From: Pedobacter endophyticus
GTDB lineage: Bacteria > Bacteroidota > Bacteroidia > Sphingobacteriales > Sphingobacteriaceae
Assembly (NCBI RefSeq): GCF_015679185.1
Contig: NZ_CP064939.1
Span: 1,984,001-2,048,000, forward strand
Length of the DNA: 64,000 bases
Reading direction: 5' to 3'
Numbering within the stretch: the first letter of the stretch is position 1; each line of letters opens with the position of its first letter. Below the pieces are notes generated by a model, which worked only from the letters and a program-made list of their open reading frames with translations, searched no databases and was not told where the DNA came from. Below are positions 47,757-56,420 of the stretch, one piece after another. A program made the translations under genes and the position numbers.

Positions 47757-49466
47757 ATGAAAAAGATAATAGCTATTGTTTTTATTGCACTCGCCTTCTC
47801 ATCTTGTAAAATAGACAAGGAGCCTTTCGGATCTTTACAATCTGAAAAGATAAACGAAGATCCCGAAGCATCGATGGATGGTTTGTTAAATGGCGTTTAC
47901 GCCCAACTTAAGGCCTGGTCTGACCCTATGCACCGCTTAGGCGAATATGCCGGCGATAACATCATGATCAGGGGATCATCGACCGATGCTTTTTACGAAT
48001 TTATTTCTTTTGCCCGAACGCCAAACAACGGACGCTTAGGTACTTTTTGGGATAGTGGTTATAAGGCAATTGCCCAGGCCTCTAATATCATTAATCTGGT
48101 ACCGGAAGGTAAAAACGAAGAGCTCGACAGCAAATTGGGCGAATGCTACTACGTGCGTGGAATGATGTATTTTTATTTGGTTCGTGCCTTCGGACGTCCT
48201 TACTATCAGAGCCCCGAAACCAATCTGGGAGTGCCGATCGTTAACGGTACGCCTACCGACGTGATTAATGCCAGTTTTCCGGATAGGGCAACGGTGAAGG
48301 CTACCTACGAGCAAGCGATTGCAGATTTAAAAAAGGCTGAGGAAATGATCAGCGTAAACAAAGGGCCTATCTTCGCCTCTAAAGAAGCGGCACAGGCCAT
48401 GCTTTCGCGGGTTTATCTGTACATGAGCGGAACTTACGAAAACCCAAACAGAGAGTTTGCGCAATTATCGGTCGACTACGCTAACAAAGTAATCGACATG
48501 TCGACGAAGTACAGCCTGTTGCCGAGAGATCAATTCATGAAATACAATACTTTTACACCAGAAAACAACAGAGAAACCATTTTCGCCATTAAACGTGTTG
48601 CGTCTGAGTTTTCTGGCGACGACCACTACTATGGCATTGGCGGCATGTACTCGAACATTGGGGGCATGGGCTGGGGCGAAATGTATGCCAGCGCCAAGTA
48701 TATCAGCTTATTGAACGAAACAGGCAGAAATGACTGGAGACCGGATAATTACAAGATAGTGGATGCCCGGGCCGCTTTTATTGAGCCGACCTATTCTAAA
48801 ACCACGGCAGGCGGTTACACAGAAGTGTTCAGGTTTATTAAAGAAGAAGCCAATAATGCTTTAAATTATGCTCAGGATACCATTACACGTGCCGGCGCCA
48901 CAATTACCTGTAAAGAGCGTGGCGATGTATATACCCTTACACCAGTTGACGCCGCACAAGGGATTTACAACATCAATTATAAAGATGGAAAAACCTACAC
49001 GGGTTTCATCGATTATTTTATTACGTTAAACCGTGCTTATCCTCAGTTTTATATTGTTAAGGCATCAAGAGAAGGGGAAGATTCGCAGTTACACTCGCCG
49101 GTAATAAGCAGGCTGGGCGAAGTATACCTAAACCGGGCAGAAGCGTACGCAAAACTTGGAAATTATGGTATGGCACTCATCGATTTAAATAAAATCAGAA
49201 CACGTTCTATTGTAAACGGGGCCTATACTTCGTTAAACGCATCGAATGCCGGCGACCTGATTGATAAAGAAAGACAGCTGGAACTGGCCTATCAGGCAGA
49301 AAGAAGTTTTGATGTCTTCCGTAATGGGAAACCGCTTGTTCGTCAATATCCGGGGCCACAAAGTAAAACAAGTATACCAGCTACCGATTTTAGGGTTGTT
49401 TATTATATTCCGCAAAGTGCAATAAATTCATATCCGGGTAAGCTGACCCAAAATCCTACTAATTAG
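47757..49466 (+). CDS. SusD/RagB outer-membrane lipoprotein
   Basis: Surface glycan-binding lipoprotein paired with the SusC transporter. The protein has 569 residues from ATG 47757; an upstream ATG at 47733 overlaps susC and lacks a signal. Lipobox FSSC gives Cys17. TPR-like helices include CYYVRGMMYFYLVRAFG. The C-terminal region has RLGEVYLNRAEAYAKLG and the RQLELAYQAERSFDVFR block, both standard SusD signatures. No CAZyme follows, so the substrate is not indicated. Confidence 0.95.
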   Translation: MKKIIAIVFIALAFSSCKIDKEPFGSLQSEKINEDPEASMDGLLNGVYAQLKAWSDPMHRLGEYAGDNIMIRGSSTDAFYEFISFARTPNNGRLGTFWDSGYKAIAQASNIINLVPEGKNEELDSKLGECYYVRGMMYFYLVRAFGRPYYQSPETNLGVPIVNGTPTDVINASFPDRATVKATYEQAIADLKKAEEMISVNKGPIFASKEAAQAMLSRVYLYMSGTYENPNREFAQLSVDYANKVIDMSTKYSLLPRDQFMKYNTFTPENNRETIFAIKRVASEFSGDDHYYGIGGMYSNIGGMGWGEMYASAKYISLLNETGRNDWRPDNYKIVDARAAFIEPTYSKTTAGGYTEVFRFIKEEANNALNYAQDTITRAGATITCKERGDVYTLTPVDAAQGIYNINYKDGKTYTGFIDYFITLNRAYPQFYIVKASREGEDSQLHSPVISRLGEVYLNRAEAYAKLGNYGMALIDLNKIRTRSIVNGAYTSLNASNAGDLIDKERQLELAYQAERSFDVFRNGKPLVRQYPGPQSKTSIPATDFRVVYYIPQSAINSYPGKLTQNPTN

Positions 49467-49556
49467 TAGTCCAAATTACGAACAGTTTTAGGGCTGTTCG
49501 TAGTTCGGTTCTAGTTAAAAGGCTAGTATAAGCGGTGTCTAATCGGATAACCGCTA

Positions 49557-50567
49557 TTAAAATTCTAAAAAACGACTAATGTTCAATTGAACATGGTCGT
49601 TTTTTTTATGCTCTCCCCTGTTCAGCTGTAACGCCCGAACGATTACGCCGTTTCGCTCCAATAGCAATTCGTCATAAAAACCTTTGTAAAAAACATCTTT
49701 TACCTCAAACCTTCTGCTGTTCCAGCTATTGGATAATTCTGCCCACTCGGGATAAAAAGCAACAAATTCCTTTTCGGTTTTTAAGCCCAGCTTTTCGGCT
49801 TCTACACGAGACAGAACCACCGCATTACCTAATATCTGTGCGGTGTACATGTGCTTCGGGCGTTGGTAAATCTCCGACGGTTTCCCGGTCTGTAAAAGTT
49901 CGCCGTTGCGGATAATCAATAATTGATCGGCAAGAAACAAACCATCCGCAGGATCATGCGACACCAAGATCACTGTAACTCCAGTTTCGGCAGCTACCCG
50001 CTTAATATCGGCCCGCAATTGATTTTTAAGCAAAGCATCTACCTGACTAAAGGGCTCATCGAGCAAAAGGACTTTGGTATCGGCAACCATCGCCTTGGCA
50101 ATGGCCACACGCTGTTGCTCTCCCCCACTTAACTCAATAATCTTTTTATTTTGCAGCGGAAGAATGCGCAGATGTTCCATTATGGCCAGTGTTTTCTCTG
50201 CCTTGCTTTTAAGATCGGTGTTCGAAAGTTGCGAGGCAATGTTATCGTAAACCTTGGCATAAATGTTCAGCGAAAAATCCTGCGTAACCATCTTCATCTG
50301 CTTATGCCCCGGAATCAGTTGCTCATCGGGGCCTTTTACCCTTGCCTGTTCAAACTGAATTTCGCCTTCATCTATTTTTAATAAGCCATAAATGGATTTT
50401 AGCAGCGTAGATTTTCCACTTCCACTTTCACCTATAATGGCAACAACATCTCCTCTATTAATATCGAAACTGATGTTTTTGATGCCTCCTGCCTGTTCAG
50501 CCTGATACTGCTTGGTTAAATTTTTAACGCTTATGATGGGATTTCTCACATGGTAAAGATAAAGCAT
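49557..50567 (-). CDS. ABC transporter ATPase (PotA/UgpC-like)
   Basis: Cytoplasmic ATPase of 336 residues. Walker A GESGSGKST is at about 46-54, the signature is LSGGEQQRVAIAKAM, Walker B is KVLLLDEPFSQVD and the switch is VSHD. A C-terminal TOBE-like region starts near 240. Importer-type order and length suggest a CysA/PotA-type system, but no permease or binding protein is nearby, so substrate and partner are unknown. Its last residues (NDHVQLNISRF) are encoded by a terminator hairpin. Confidence 0.85.
   Translation of the reverse strand: MLYLYHVRNPIISVKNLTKQYQAEQAGGIKNISFDINRGDVVAIIGESGSGKSTLLKSIYGLLKIDEGEIQFEQARVKGPDEQLIPGHKQMKMVTQDFSLNIYAKVYDNIASQLSNTDLKSKAEKTLAIMEHLRILPLQNKKIIELSGGEQQRVAIAKAMVADTKVLLLDEPFSQVDALLKNQLRADIKRVAAETGVTVILVSHDPADGLFLADQLLIIRNGELLQTGKPSEIYQRPKHMYTAQILGNAVVLSRVEAEKLGLKTEKEFVAFYPEWAELSNSWNSRRFEVKDVFYKGFYDELLLERNGVIVRALQLNRGEHKKNDHVQLNISRFLEF
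49567..49608. terminator. Sibling terminator, copy 3, within the ABC gene end
   Basis: AAACGACT and GGTCGTTT enclose the palindrome ATGTTCAATTGAACAT, with A- and T-runs at both sides. It probably ends the susCD transcript in plus direction. It lies inside the last codons of the convergent ABC gene. Confidence 0.85.
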
Positions 50568-50603
50568 AAAGGAGAAAGACCAAAGCCCAAAACCAAACCA
50601 AAA
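50563..50603. repeat. Eroded heptads upstream of the ABC gene
   Basis: GAGAAAG, ACCAAAG and CCCAAAA followed by AAACC-rich sequence, a decayed array of the NNNAAAG family. Confidence 0.4.
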
Positions 50604-50662
50604 AGAACACGTGTATCTGCGTTTACATTTGAACGTGCGACATCTTTTTGTAAACTTATACT

Positions 50663-50933
50663 ATGAATACGAAGCTGACATTAACTGTAGATAAATCGAC
50701 TATAGAACAAGCGAAAGTATATCCCGAAGAGCACGGTAGAAGTTTATCTGCTTTGATGGAAAACTATATGAGGCATTAACACCGACTAAAGCTCGCAGTA
50801 CAGAAAAGAAATTATTAAATGAAAACGAATTCTCTGACACTTTAAAATCGCTAATTGGCGCTGCGAAGTCGCCTGCAGATTTTGATTATAAAAAAGAAAG
50901 GACACAACGTTTAATGGAAAAATATAAATGTTA
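50663..50933 (+). pseudogene. Frameshifted DUF6364 antitoxin
   Basis: The first 38 codons (NTKLTLTVDKSTIEQAKVY) closely match the intact antitoxin at 51623. A 1-nt loss near 50772 after ENYM leads to a stop; the homology resumes in the next frame (ALTPTKARSTEKK to SPADFDYKKERTQ) and ends at 50933. No PIN toxin follows this copy. It is a broken paralog of the antitoxin located about 1 kb downstream. Confidence 0.8.
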
Positions 50934-50974
50934 ATGTAAATATGCAATCACTTTAGTATTTTACTGAAAATCAA

Positions 50975-51466
50975 ATGAACCAAAAAATATTATTTTCAGA
51001 AATTCAAGGCGACGGAAATGTTGGGCTAATTATTTTATTGATTTTAATTGATATTTTGATGCTTTACCTGCTTTTTACAAAATGGAAAGCCAAAAGCATG
51101 TTATATAACATAGGAATTGGCCTAGGTTTGATTATTGCCTTTTTGGCTACTTTTATTATTATTACAATGAAACAGTATACTGAAATTAAAGAAGATGGTG
51201 TGTACGTTGAACTATTTCCAATTCAGCCCAGCTTTAATTTCTATCCTTGGGAAGGCATTGAAAAATGCTATGTTCGAACTTATAATCCAATCTCAGAATA
51301 TGGTGGTTGGGGATTAAAAGGAAGTGCTAAAAACAAAGCCGTTAATGAATCAGGAAATATTGGGTTGCAGCTCCGTTCTTAAAAATGGAGACAAACTACT
51401 CATTGGTACACAAAAACCTAACGAAATCGCTATTATTTTGAAAAAAAGTAATCTTTATTCACAATA
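50975..51466 (+). pseudogene. Frameshifted small membrane protein gene
   Basis: The frame from ATG 50975 encodes two membrane helices (IILLILIDILMLYLLF and IGIGLGLIIAFLATFIII) and a beta-rich C-terminal domain (YPWEGIEKCYVRTYNP). It stops at 51382 just after GLQLRS. In the next frame the sequence goes on naturally with LKNGDKLLIGTQKPNEIAI to a stop at 51466. A single extra base near 51378 explains both. It is a probable PH-like membrane protein, or a sequencing error. Confidence 0.65.
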
Positions 51467-51622
51467 ACAAACAAACACGCTTCGTCAGTCGCAACTGCAT
51501 TTCAGTTTTGTTTGAGCATTTGTTAATTAAAACCATAATGTTAAACCTATTACTTCAAGCCAAAGCACACGTGTGTTTTATTTAAAGTTGCACGTATTAA
51601 ATTTTATGCTTAATTTTATGTT

Positions 51623-51880
51623 ATGAAAACGAAGTTAACCTTAACAATGGATGAAACCGTTATAGAGCAAGCCAAAGCATATGCAAAAGAACAAGGCAGA
51701 AGTTTATCGGCTATTTTTGAAAATTATGTAAAAGCAGTTTCTAGAAGTGAAAGAGATAAATTAACGACCGAAGAATTTTCGCCTATTGTAAAACGACTAA
51801 CTGGGTCATTAAACCTGCCCAAAAACTTCGATTATAAAAACGCAGTATCTGAAGCTATTAATGAAAAATATAGCCAATGA
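51623..51880 (+). CDS. DUF6364-type antitoxin
   Basis: Protein of 85 residues. KLTLTMDETVIEQAKAYAKEQGRSLSAIFENYV is a ribbon-helix-helix-like N-terminus typical of this antitoxin family; the acidic C-terminus (NFDYKNAVSEAINEKY) would wrap the toxin. The stop codon overlaps the toxin start by 4 bp (ATGA). A broken paralog lies at 50663. Confidence 0.85.
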   Translation: MKTKLTLTMDETVIEQAKAYAKEQGRSLSAIFENYVKAVSRSERDKLTTEEFSPIVKRLTGSLNLPKNFDYKNAVSEAINEKYSQ

Positions 51881-52293
51881 AAAATTTATTCTTAGATACA
51901 AATATTATCATCGATGTTATAGACTATAGAATGCCATTTTATACAAAGAGTGCAAAAATTTTTGATTATGGAGCCAAAGGTTTTGTAAATCTTTTCATGT
52001 CATCTTTATCCTTTGCAACTATTTATTATGTTGCAAAAAAAACAATCTCACATCAAGAATGCATAAAAGTAATGAAAGATCTATCATCATTAATTACAAC
52101 AGTTGATGTAACGGGAGAAGTAATAAATTTATCAATTAATTCTAGTTTTAATGATTTTGAAGACGCCCTTCAATATTATTCAGCCTTAGCACAGGGCAAT
52201 ATCACAGCAATTGTAACCAGAAATAGCCAGGATTTTAAGCAAAGCGATATCCCAATCATGAACCCTGAACAAGCTCTTGCTATGATTTTATAA
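51877..52293 (+). CDS. PIN-domain toxin (VapC-like)
   Basis: Putative endoribonuclease toxin of 138 residues. The PIN acidic residues are recognisable: Asp7 (FLDTN), a central Glu/Asp in FNDFEDALQYYSA and a distal Asp in TRNSQDFKQSDI. The pairing with the preceding small antitoxin is tight. The target RNA is unknown. Confidence 0.88.
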   Translation: MKNLFLDTNIIIDVIDYRMPFYTKSAKIFDYGAKGFVNLFMSSLSFATIYYVAKKTISHQECIKVMKDLSSLITTVDVTGEVINLSINSSFNDFEDALQYYSALAQGNITAIVTRNSQDFKQSDIPIMNPEQALAMIL

Positions 52294-52324
52294 AAAATCC
52301 TGTTCCGCCTAACCGAAACAGGAT
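52293..52324 (-). terminator. Terminator of the minus-strand OMP gene
   Basis: ATCCTGTT and AACAGGAT arms; on the minus strand a run of six T follows, on the plus strand there is none. It probably serves the convergent outer-membrane gene. Confidence 0.7.
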
Positions 52325-52351
52325 CATATTTGTGTGTATGTATGTATGTGT

Positions 52352-53134
52352 TTAATTTAGTCCAAAGGTTATGCCGAAGCTCATATTTTTCAAGCCAGCT
52401 TGCGCAGTTGTATTAAACATATCGTTAAAGTAGTACTTGGTAAATAAGCCTAAGCCGCCGTAACCAAATCTGAATGTACCTCCATAACGAATGGACTGAA
52501 AGTGATAATTATCATATTGCTTCTGTTTACCAAACTCCTCGCTAATTTGCTTTACCTTTCCGCCAAGTAGAAAACTTACTTCAGGGCCTAAAACAAAGTA
52601 AAACCGCTTTCCTTTTTTGCTTTCATCTGTTCTGAATTCGAAATTCAACGGAATATGCACGTAGCTGCTCGAGAATCGATTTTTCGAAAACGCTACAGGC
52701 TCGTCCACATAAGTTAATGTAGGCTGGTTTTTCTGAATCGTGATGTTGTCTCTTAATCTGATCAACGTCCAATCGAACCCACCGGCAACATACACCTTGA
52801 AATTTGAGTTGAAGCGGTATCCGAATTGTAATACATCAAATGAAAAAGTACTGGTTTTACCGCCCTTATAATCTAGAAAATCGTTATTAGCTGATAAATT
52901 GAAGTCACCGTTATCGATTAATCTTGAGAAACCAAGATCTACCCTTGTAAAAGTAATTCCCCCAACAAAACGTCCATTTTTGGCTGAATCAGCGGAGTTG
53001 GTTTTTATCATGATGCCATGCCCTTCACTGTAATCTGTTTTCTTTTTAATACTATCTTGTTGTGCAAAAGCACCTGGAGCCATAACACTGGCAAGCCCGC
53101 TTACCAAAAGTGTTGAAAAAATTAGATGTTTCAT
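52352..53134 (-). CDS. Outer-membrane beta-barrel protein
   Basis: Protein of 260 residues from ATG 53134 with Sec signal (LIFSTLLVSGLASVMAPGAFA-Q). Alternating strands (FGYRFNSNFKVYVAGGFDW, FRFGYGGLGLFTKYYF) suggest an 8-10-stranded barrel of the PorT/OmpA-like group. It lies directly after a sigma/anti-sigma pair and may be their target or partner. Function unknown. Confidence 0.75.
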   Translation of the reverse strand: MKHLIFSTLLVSGLASVMAPGAFAQQDSIKKKTDYSEGHGIMIKTNSADSAKNGRFVGGITFTRVDLGFSRLIDNGDFNLSANNDFLDYKGGKTSTFSFDVLQFGYRFNSNFKVYVAGGFDWTLIRLRDNITIQKNQPTLTYVDEPVAFSKNRFSSSYVHIPLNFEFRTDESKKGKRFYFVLGPEVSFLLGGKVKQISEEFGKQKQYDNYHFQSIRYGGTFRFGYGGLGLFTKYYFNDMFNTTAQAGLKNMSFGITFGLN

Positions 53135-53160
53135 TTTATGCGTGTGTTTATTTGAAATGT

Positions 53161-53227
53161 TCATTGGTTTATTAGTTCAGTGGTTCATTGGTTAATTAGC
53201 TCATTGGTTAACTAGTTCATTGGTAAA
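53161..53227 (-). repeat. Octanucleotide array after the anti-sigma gene
   Basis: Eight units of exactly 8 nt in the gene sense, alternating ACCAATGA with variants such as ACTAGTTA and GCTAATTA. Words match the 7/8-nt array at 6653-6724. Confidence 0.85.
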
Positions 53228-53248
53228 AACAACCTTTAATTTTTAAGC

Positions 53249-54001
53249 CTATTTTTTCTTCTTCCCGAATTTAAACGGCCCGATATTGATCGATGATAGT
53301 GAAGAATCGTCATCATCGGTACGGAACTGAATAAACTTATCCTTCCGCTTATCAACAGTATTTACGATCAGGTTAACCACATCGCCAACATTGCGGATGC
53401 CTTTATTTTCAGTTTCGTTACCCTCTCCAATTACTTCGTCGACTTTTATCGCGTTCGCATTCGACGCAAGCACTGGCTCCTCTGTTTGTTCCAAAATCGC
53501 TTCCTTTATTTTGGTTTTGATATCTTTTGGCGTTTCATCAACTTTGGCGATAACTGTTTCTTGCTTCAACATTTCAGGTGCAGTGATCACTTTTTTGTTT
53601 TCAGGCTTTGTAACTGGCTTAACTTTGACTTTTGCTACCTCAACAGCAGTTTGAGCTTTCACAACCAGCGGAATTTGCACATCCTCAATTGGTGTTGCAA
53701 CCGTAGCCGCAGAATCTTTCAGGGGCTGTTGCTGTGCTATTGGCGAGGCTTTTTCAATCTTGTTACTTGCAAGTTTCTTATTGTTATCAGTGCTCGCCCC
53801 TTGCTGGTAGATTAAAAAACTAACCGCGGCAACCAACAGCACTGCCGCCGCCGATAGCCAGTACATGAGTATTGTTTTTTTCTTCTTCGGTTCAATTCCC
53901 TGCTCAATGCCGCTCCACAAATCCTTCGATGGTGAGATCTCTGCGTCATCAAAAGCGTTTTTAAATAATTGATCAAAATCCTTATCCCGTATAGGTTGCA
54001 T
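53249..54001 (-). CDS. Putative anti-sigma factor
   Basis: Protein of 250 residues from ATG 54001. A short cytoplasmic N-terminus (FDQLFKNAFDDAEISPSKDLWSGIEQ) is followed by one membrane helix (about 46-64) and a long Lys/Glu/Val-rich periplasmic region. Its start overlaps the end of the sigma gene by 20 bp. This layout is that of small Bacteroidota ECF/anti-sigma pairs; no named domain is clear. Confidence 0.7.
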   Translation of the reverse strand: MQPIRDKDFDQLFKNAFDDAEISPSKDLWSGIEQGIEPKKKKTILMYWLSAAAVLLVAAVSFLIYQQGASTDNNKKLASNKIEKASPIAQQQPLKDSAATVATPIEDVQIPLVVKAQTAVEVAKVKVKPVTKPENKKVITAPEMLKQETVIAKVDETPKDIKTKIKEAILEQTEEPVLASNANAIKVDEVIGEGNETENKGIRNVGDVVNLIVNTVDKRKDKFIQFRTDDDDSSLSSINIGPFKFGKKKK

Positions 54002-54551
54002 AACCAAATCCCTCCATTTTTATAATTTCTTCTTTTAATATTGCTCTGGCTCTGGATAGTTGCGATTTACTTGCCCCTTCAGAGATACCGAGCTTATCTG
54101 CAATTTCCTTGTGCGAATAGCCCTCAATTGCGTACATGTTAAATACCATTCTATAACCGTCGGCCAGTTTTTGTATTACCTTCATTAAATCTTGCATGCC
54201 GAGGGTACCGAAATCGAACCCTGTTGAGGGTTGCTCATAAGCTTCGTCTATCTCAACCACGTTTAAGCTGCGTAAATTTTTGCGGTAACTTTCTATTGCT
54301 GTGTTTACCATCACTCGCCTCATCCAGCCCTCAAACGAGCCATCGCCCCGATACTCCTTAATTTTTTGAAAAACCTTGATGTATCCCATTTGCAATACAT
54401 CTTCAGCCTCCATTCTGTCTTTGGCATAGCGCATACAAATCGCCAACATCTTCGATGCAGTTTGCCTGTAGAGCAGCTCCTGCATTTTCCGATCGCCAGC
54501 CTTGCAGCCTTCCATCAAGTCGTTTATCGTATAGCTTCGGGTCAATTTCAT
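53982..54551 (-). CDS. ECF-type RNA polymerase sigma factor
   Basis: Protein of 189 residues. Region 2 at about 22-90 (LLYRQTASKMLAICMRYAKD, EDVLQMGYIKVFQKI) and region 4 at about 125-180 (GYSHKEIADKLGISEGASKSQLSRAR) are clear. It forms a unit with the anti-sigma gene and probably the outer-membrane gene at 52352. Confidence 0.92.
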   Translation of the reverse strand: MKLTRSYTINDLMEGCKAGDRKMQELLYRQTASKMLAICMRYAKDRMEAEDVLQMGYIKVFQKIKEYRGDGSFEGWMRRVMVNTAIESYRKNLRSLNVVEIDEAYEQPSTGFDFGTLGMQDLMKVIQKLADGYRMVFNMYAIEGYSHKEIADKLGISEGASKSQLSRARAILKEEIIKMEGFGYATYTG

Positions 54552-55044
54552 TGTGTGTTTGTATGTAGAAGATGATAGCTTACAAACAATGGTTGCATGG
54601 GCAATAATAAAAAGTTTAATTTAATCTGTATCATTTGATAATCAGCAAGATAAAAAGTGATTATTTTCTTTTAGAAAGATATTGTTTTTTGCGGCGAAAA
54701 GCAATCGCAGAGCTTTTTGGTGGCTAAAGCCAATTTATCCTTACGCTCATTGTTCAATTAATTCACAACATGTCGTAGCGGGACGCTACCAATGCTATTA
54801 AGTTAAGCTCAGCAACTGTCAGTCTGAGCGGAGTCGAAGACCTTTTTTAATAGGATAAAGAAAAAAATATTTGTCCTTCGACTGACCCTGTATTGAGCCT
54901 TTCGTCTACGCTCAAGATAAACTCCAGTCGAAATGCTCAGGATGGAAATATTTTTTGTTTTATCCTTAACTTAATAGCATTGGGGACGCTACGACGAGGT
55001 AGTCAGGCAATAGTGGCAAAATATCTTCCCACTTTGGACTCCCC
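54552..55044. repeat. Composite REP-like element, copy 2
   Basis: No gene. From 54815 to 54985 it repeats the 38.4-kb block: GTCAGTCTGAGCGGAGTCG, TCCTTCGACTGACCCTG, GTATTGAGCCTTTCGTCTAC, CCAGTCGAAATGCTCAGG and a TTTTTTGTTTTATCCTTAAC tail. The remaining part is AT-rich without a recognised signal. Confidence 0.75.
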
Positions 55045-56196
55045 TTAGTCTTTCTTCACCTTAAATAATCTAAAATCTTGCTTATAAGTCAAGAAGAATG
55101 AATGGCTAAACTGCAAATTCTTTTCGGAATGATCGAGATCGACATGGGGCTCAAAACGCACATCAAGATATAAATTTGGGATCAGTTCTCTTTGATAAGC
55201 ATAACGCAATGAAACAATGTTCCGATGATCTTGAGTAAAACCGTCGTGATATAAATTGCTCGACACAGATTCGTACAATGGCATGCCCTTAATTGATATA
55301 AACTGATTTCCTTTCCAGTAAGAGGCCACCAAACTGCCCCATTTGCTTTCTATACCTGCGTTTAACCAAAGTCCAAATCCACCCTGATAAGCACGTCGTT
55401 TATCCGGCGAGAAGTCTTTATACACCGCAATGTAGTTATCGGTGTAAACCTGTTTAATTTTGGTGTTGAGTTCTTTATGCAATTTGAAACCTGTAGCGCC
55501 ATTAAAAATGGTACTAATCGGAATCGATTTTAACCGATCAATTTGACCGCCCTGATGAAAGGCCAGAAACTGAGCGGGAATACTGAATTTCCAGGCATCG
55601 TTTTTAACCAAAAACACCTCAGAAGATAATCCGCCGATAATCTCTTCTTTGGCTTCGTCACCTTTGTAAATCATTTTTTGCCAGGCAATCCATGCATCCA
55701 AATTAAATTTATCCCGCTCAATCAGTAATTGTGTACCATACTCAATCGGGGTAGTAATGGTCCGCTCAAAGTCGTAAAGCGGCTCGATATATTTATGCTG
55801 AATACCACCCTCTAAACTACCGAAAACAAGTGTCAGGTTCCGTTTATGGTACTTCAAACTGAACAGTGGTTTTGCATCAGAGATTCCATTCCTGCCAAAA
55901 TCTTTCCTAATAAATGCACCAGCTGTTATGGCTAAACTCGGGTTGGCGAAAAACACAAGTTGCGGCTGTAACTGGGTTCCATACATCGTGTAGCCATCAT
56001 GAAAATAGTTGGTGTATTCGTAATTACGAACGTAGTTGAAGTTATAAAAATTAAGGTGAACTTCGTTTGTGAGGCTGCTATCGGGCCGGATTCGATTCTC
56101 AAAAGCAGATTGATCGAATTGGGCATAGGAAAAGCAGGAAATGAGCAGAAAAGAAATTAAAAATACTGCCTTTTTAAAGGCCCGGGCTACAAACAT
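55045..56196 (-). CDS. Probable outer-membrane protein, unknown family
   Basis: Protein of 383 residues with signal peptide (VFLISFLLISCFSYA-Q). The body is rich in aromatic residues with repeated amphipathic strands (SLAITAGAFIRKDFG, NLTLVFGSLEGGIQHKY, YLDVRFEPHVDL), and ends in SFFLTYKQDFRLFKVKKD. It looks like an outer-membrane barrel of 12 or more strands. I do not recognise the family. Monocistronic. Confidence 0.7.
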   Translation of the reverse strand: MFVARAFKKAVFLISFLLISCFSYAQFDQSAFENRIRPDSSLTNEVHLNFYNFNYVRNYEYTNYFHDGYTMYGTQLQPQLVFFANPSLAITAGAFIRKDFGRNGISDAKPLFSLKYHKRNLTLVFGSLEGGIQHKYIEPLYDFERTITTPIEYGTQLLIERDKFNLDAWIAWQKMIYKGDEAKEEIIGGLSSEVFLVKNDAWKFSIPAQFLAFHQGGQIDRLKSIPISTIFNGATGFKLHKELNTKIKQVYTDNYIAVYKDFSPDKRRAYQGGFGLWLNAGIESKWGSLVASYWKGNQFISIKGMPLYESVSSNLYHDGFTQDHRNIVSLRYAYQRELIPNLYLDVRFEPHVDLDHSEKNLQFSHSFFLTYKQDFRLFKVKKD

Positions 56197-56382
56197 GGGA
56201 TTGAGTTTTTATCGGCCAAATTTAGAATAGTTTTTCGGTAAAGCACCAAATATTGTAATCAAATAACCAGCCAAGTTTAGTATCAAGCCCCTGCAAGCTG
56301 TTTGCTTTTTTGCTTATTACCATAAACACAAAAAACACAGACTTTGTATTTTCGTTCGACCTTAAATGCGACTGAGGATTTT

Positions 56383-56420
56383 GGACTTCGGACTCCCTAC
56401 TTCGGACTCTCTTCCCCTTA
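56383..56420 (-). repeat. Heptad array at the hemJ stop
   Basis: In the hemJ sense the stop is followed by GGGGAAG, a 4-nt offset, then TCCGAAG, TAGGGAG and TCCGAAG. It shares its unit with the obgE array. Confidence 0.75.
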
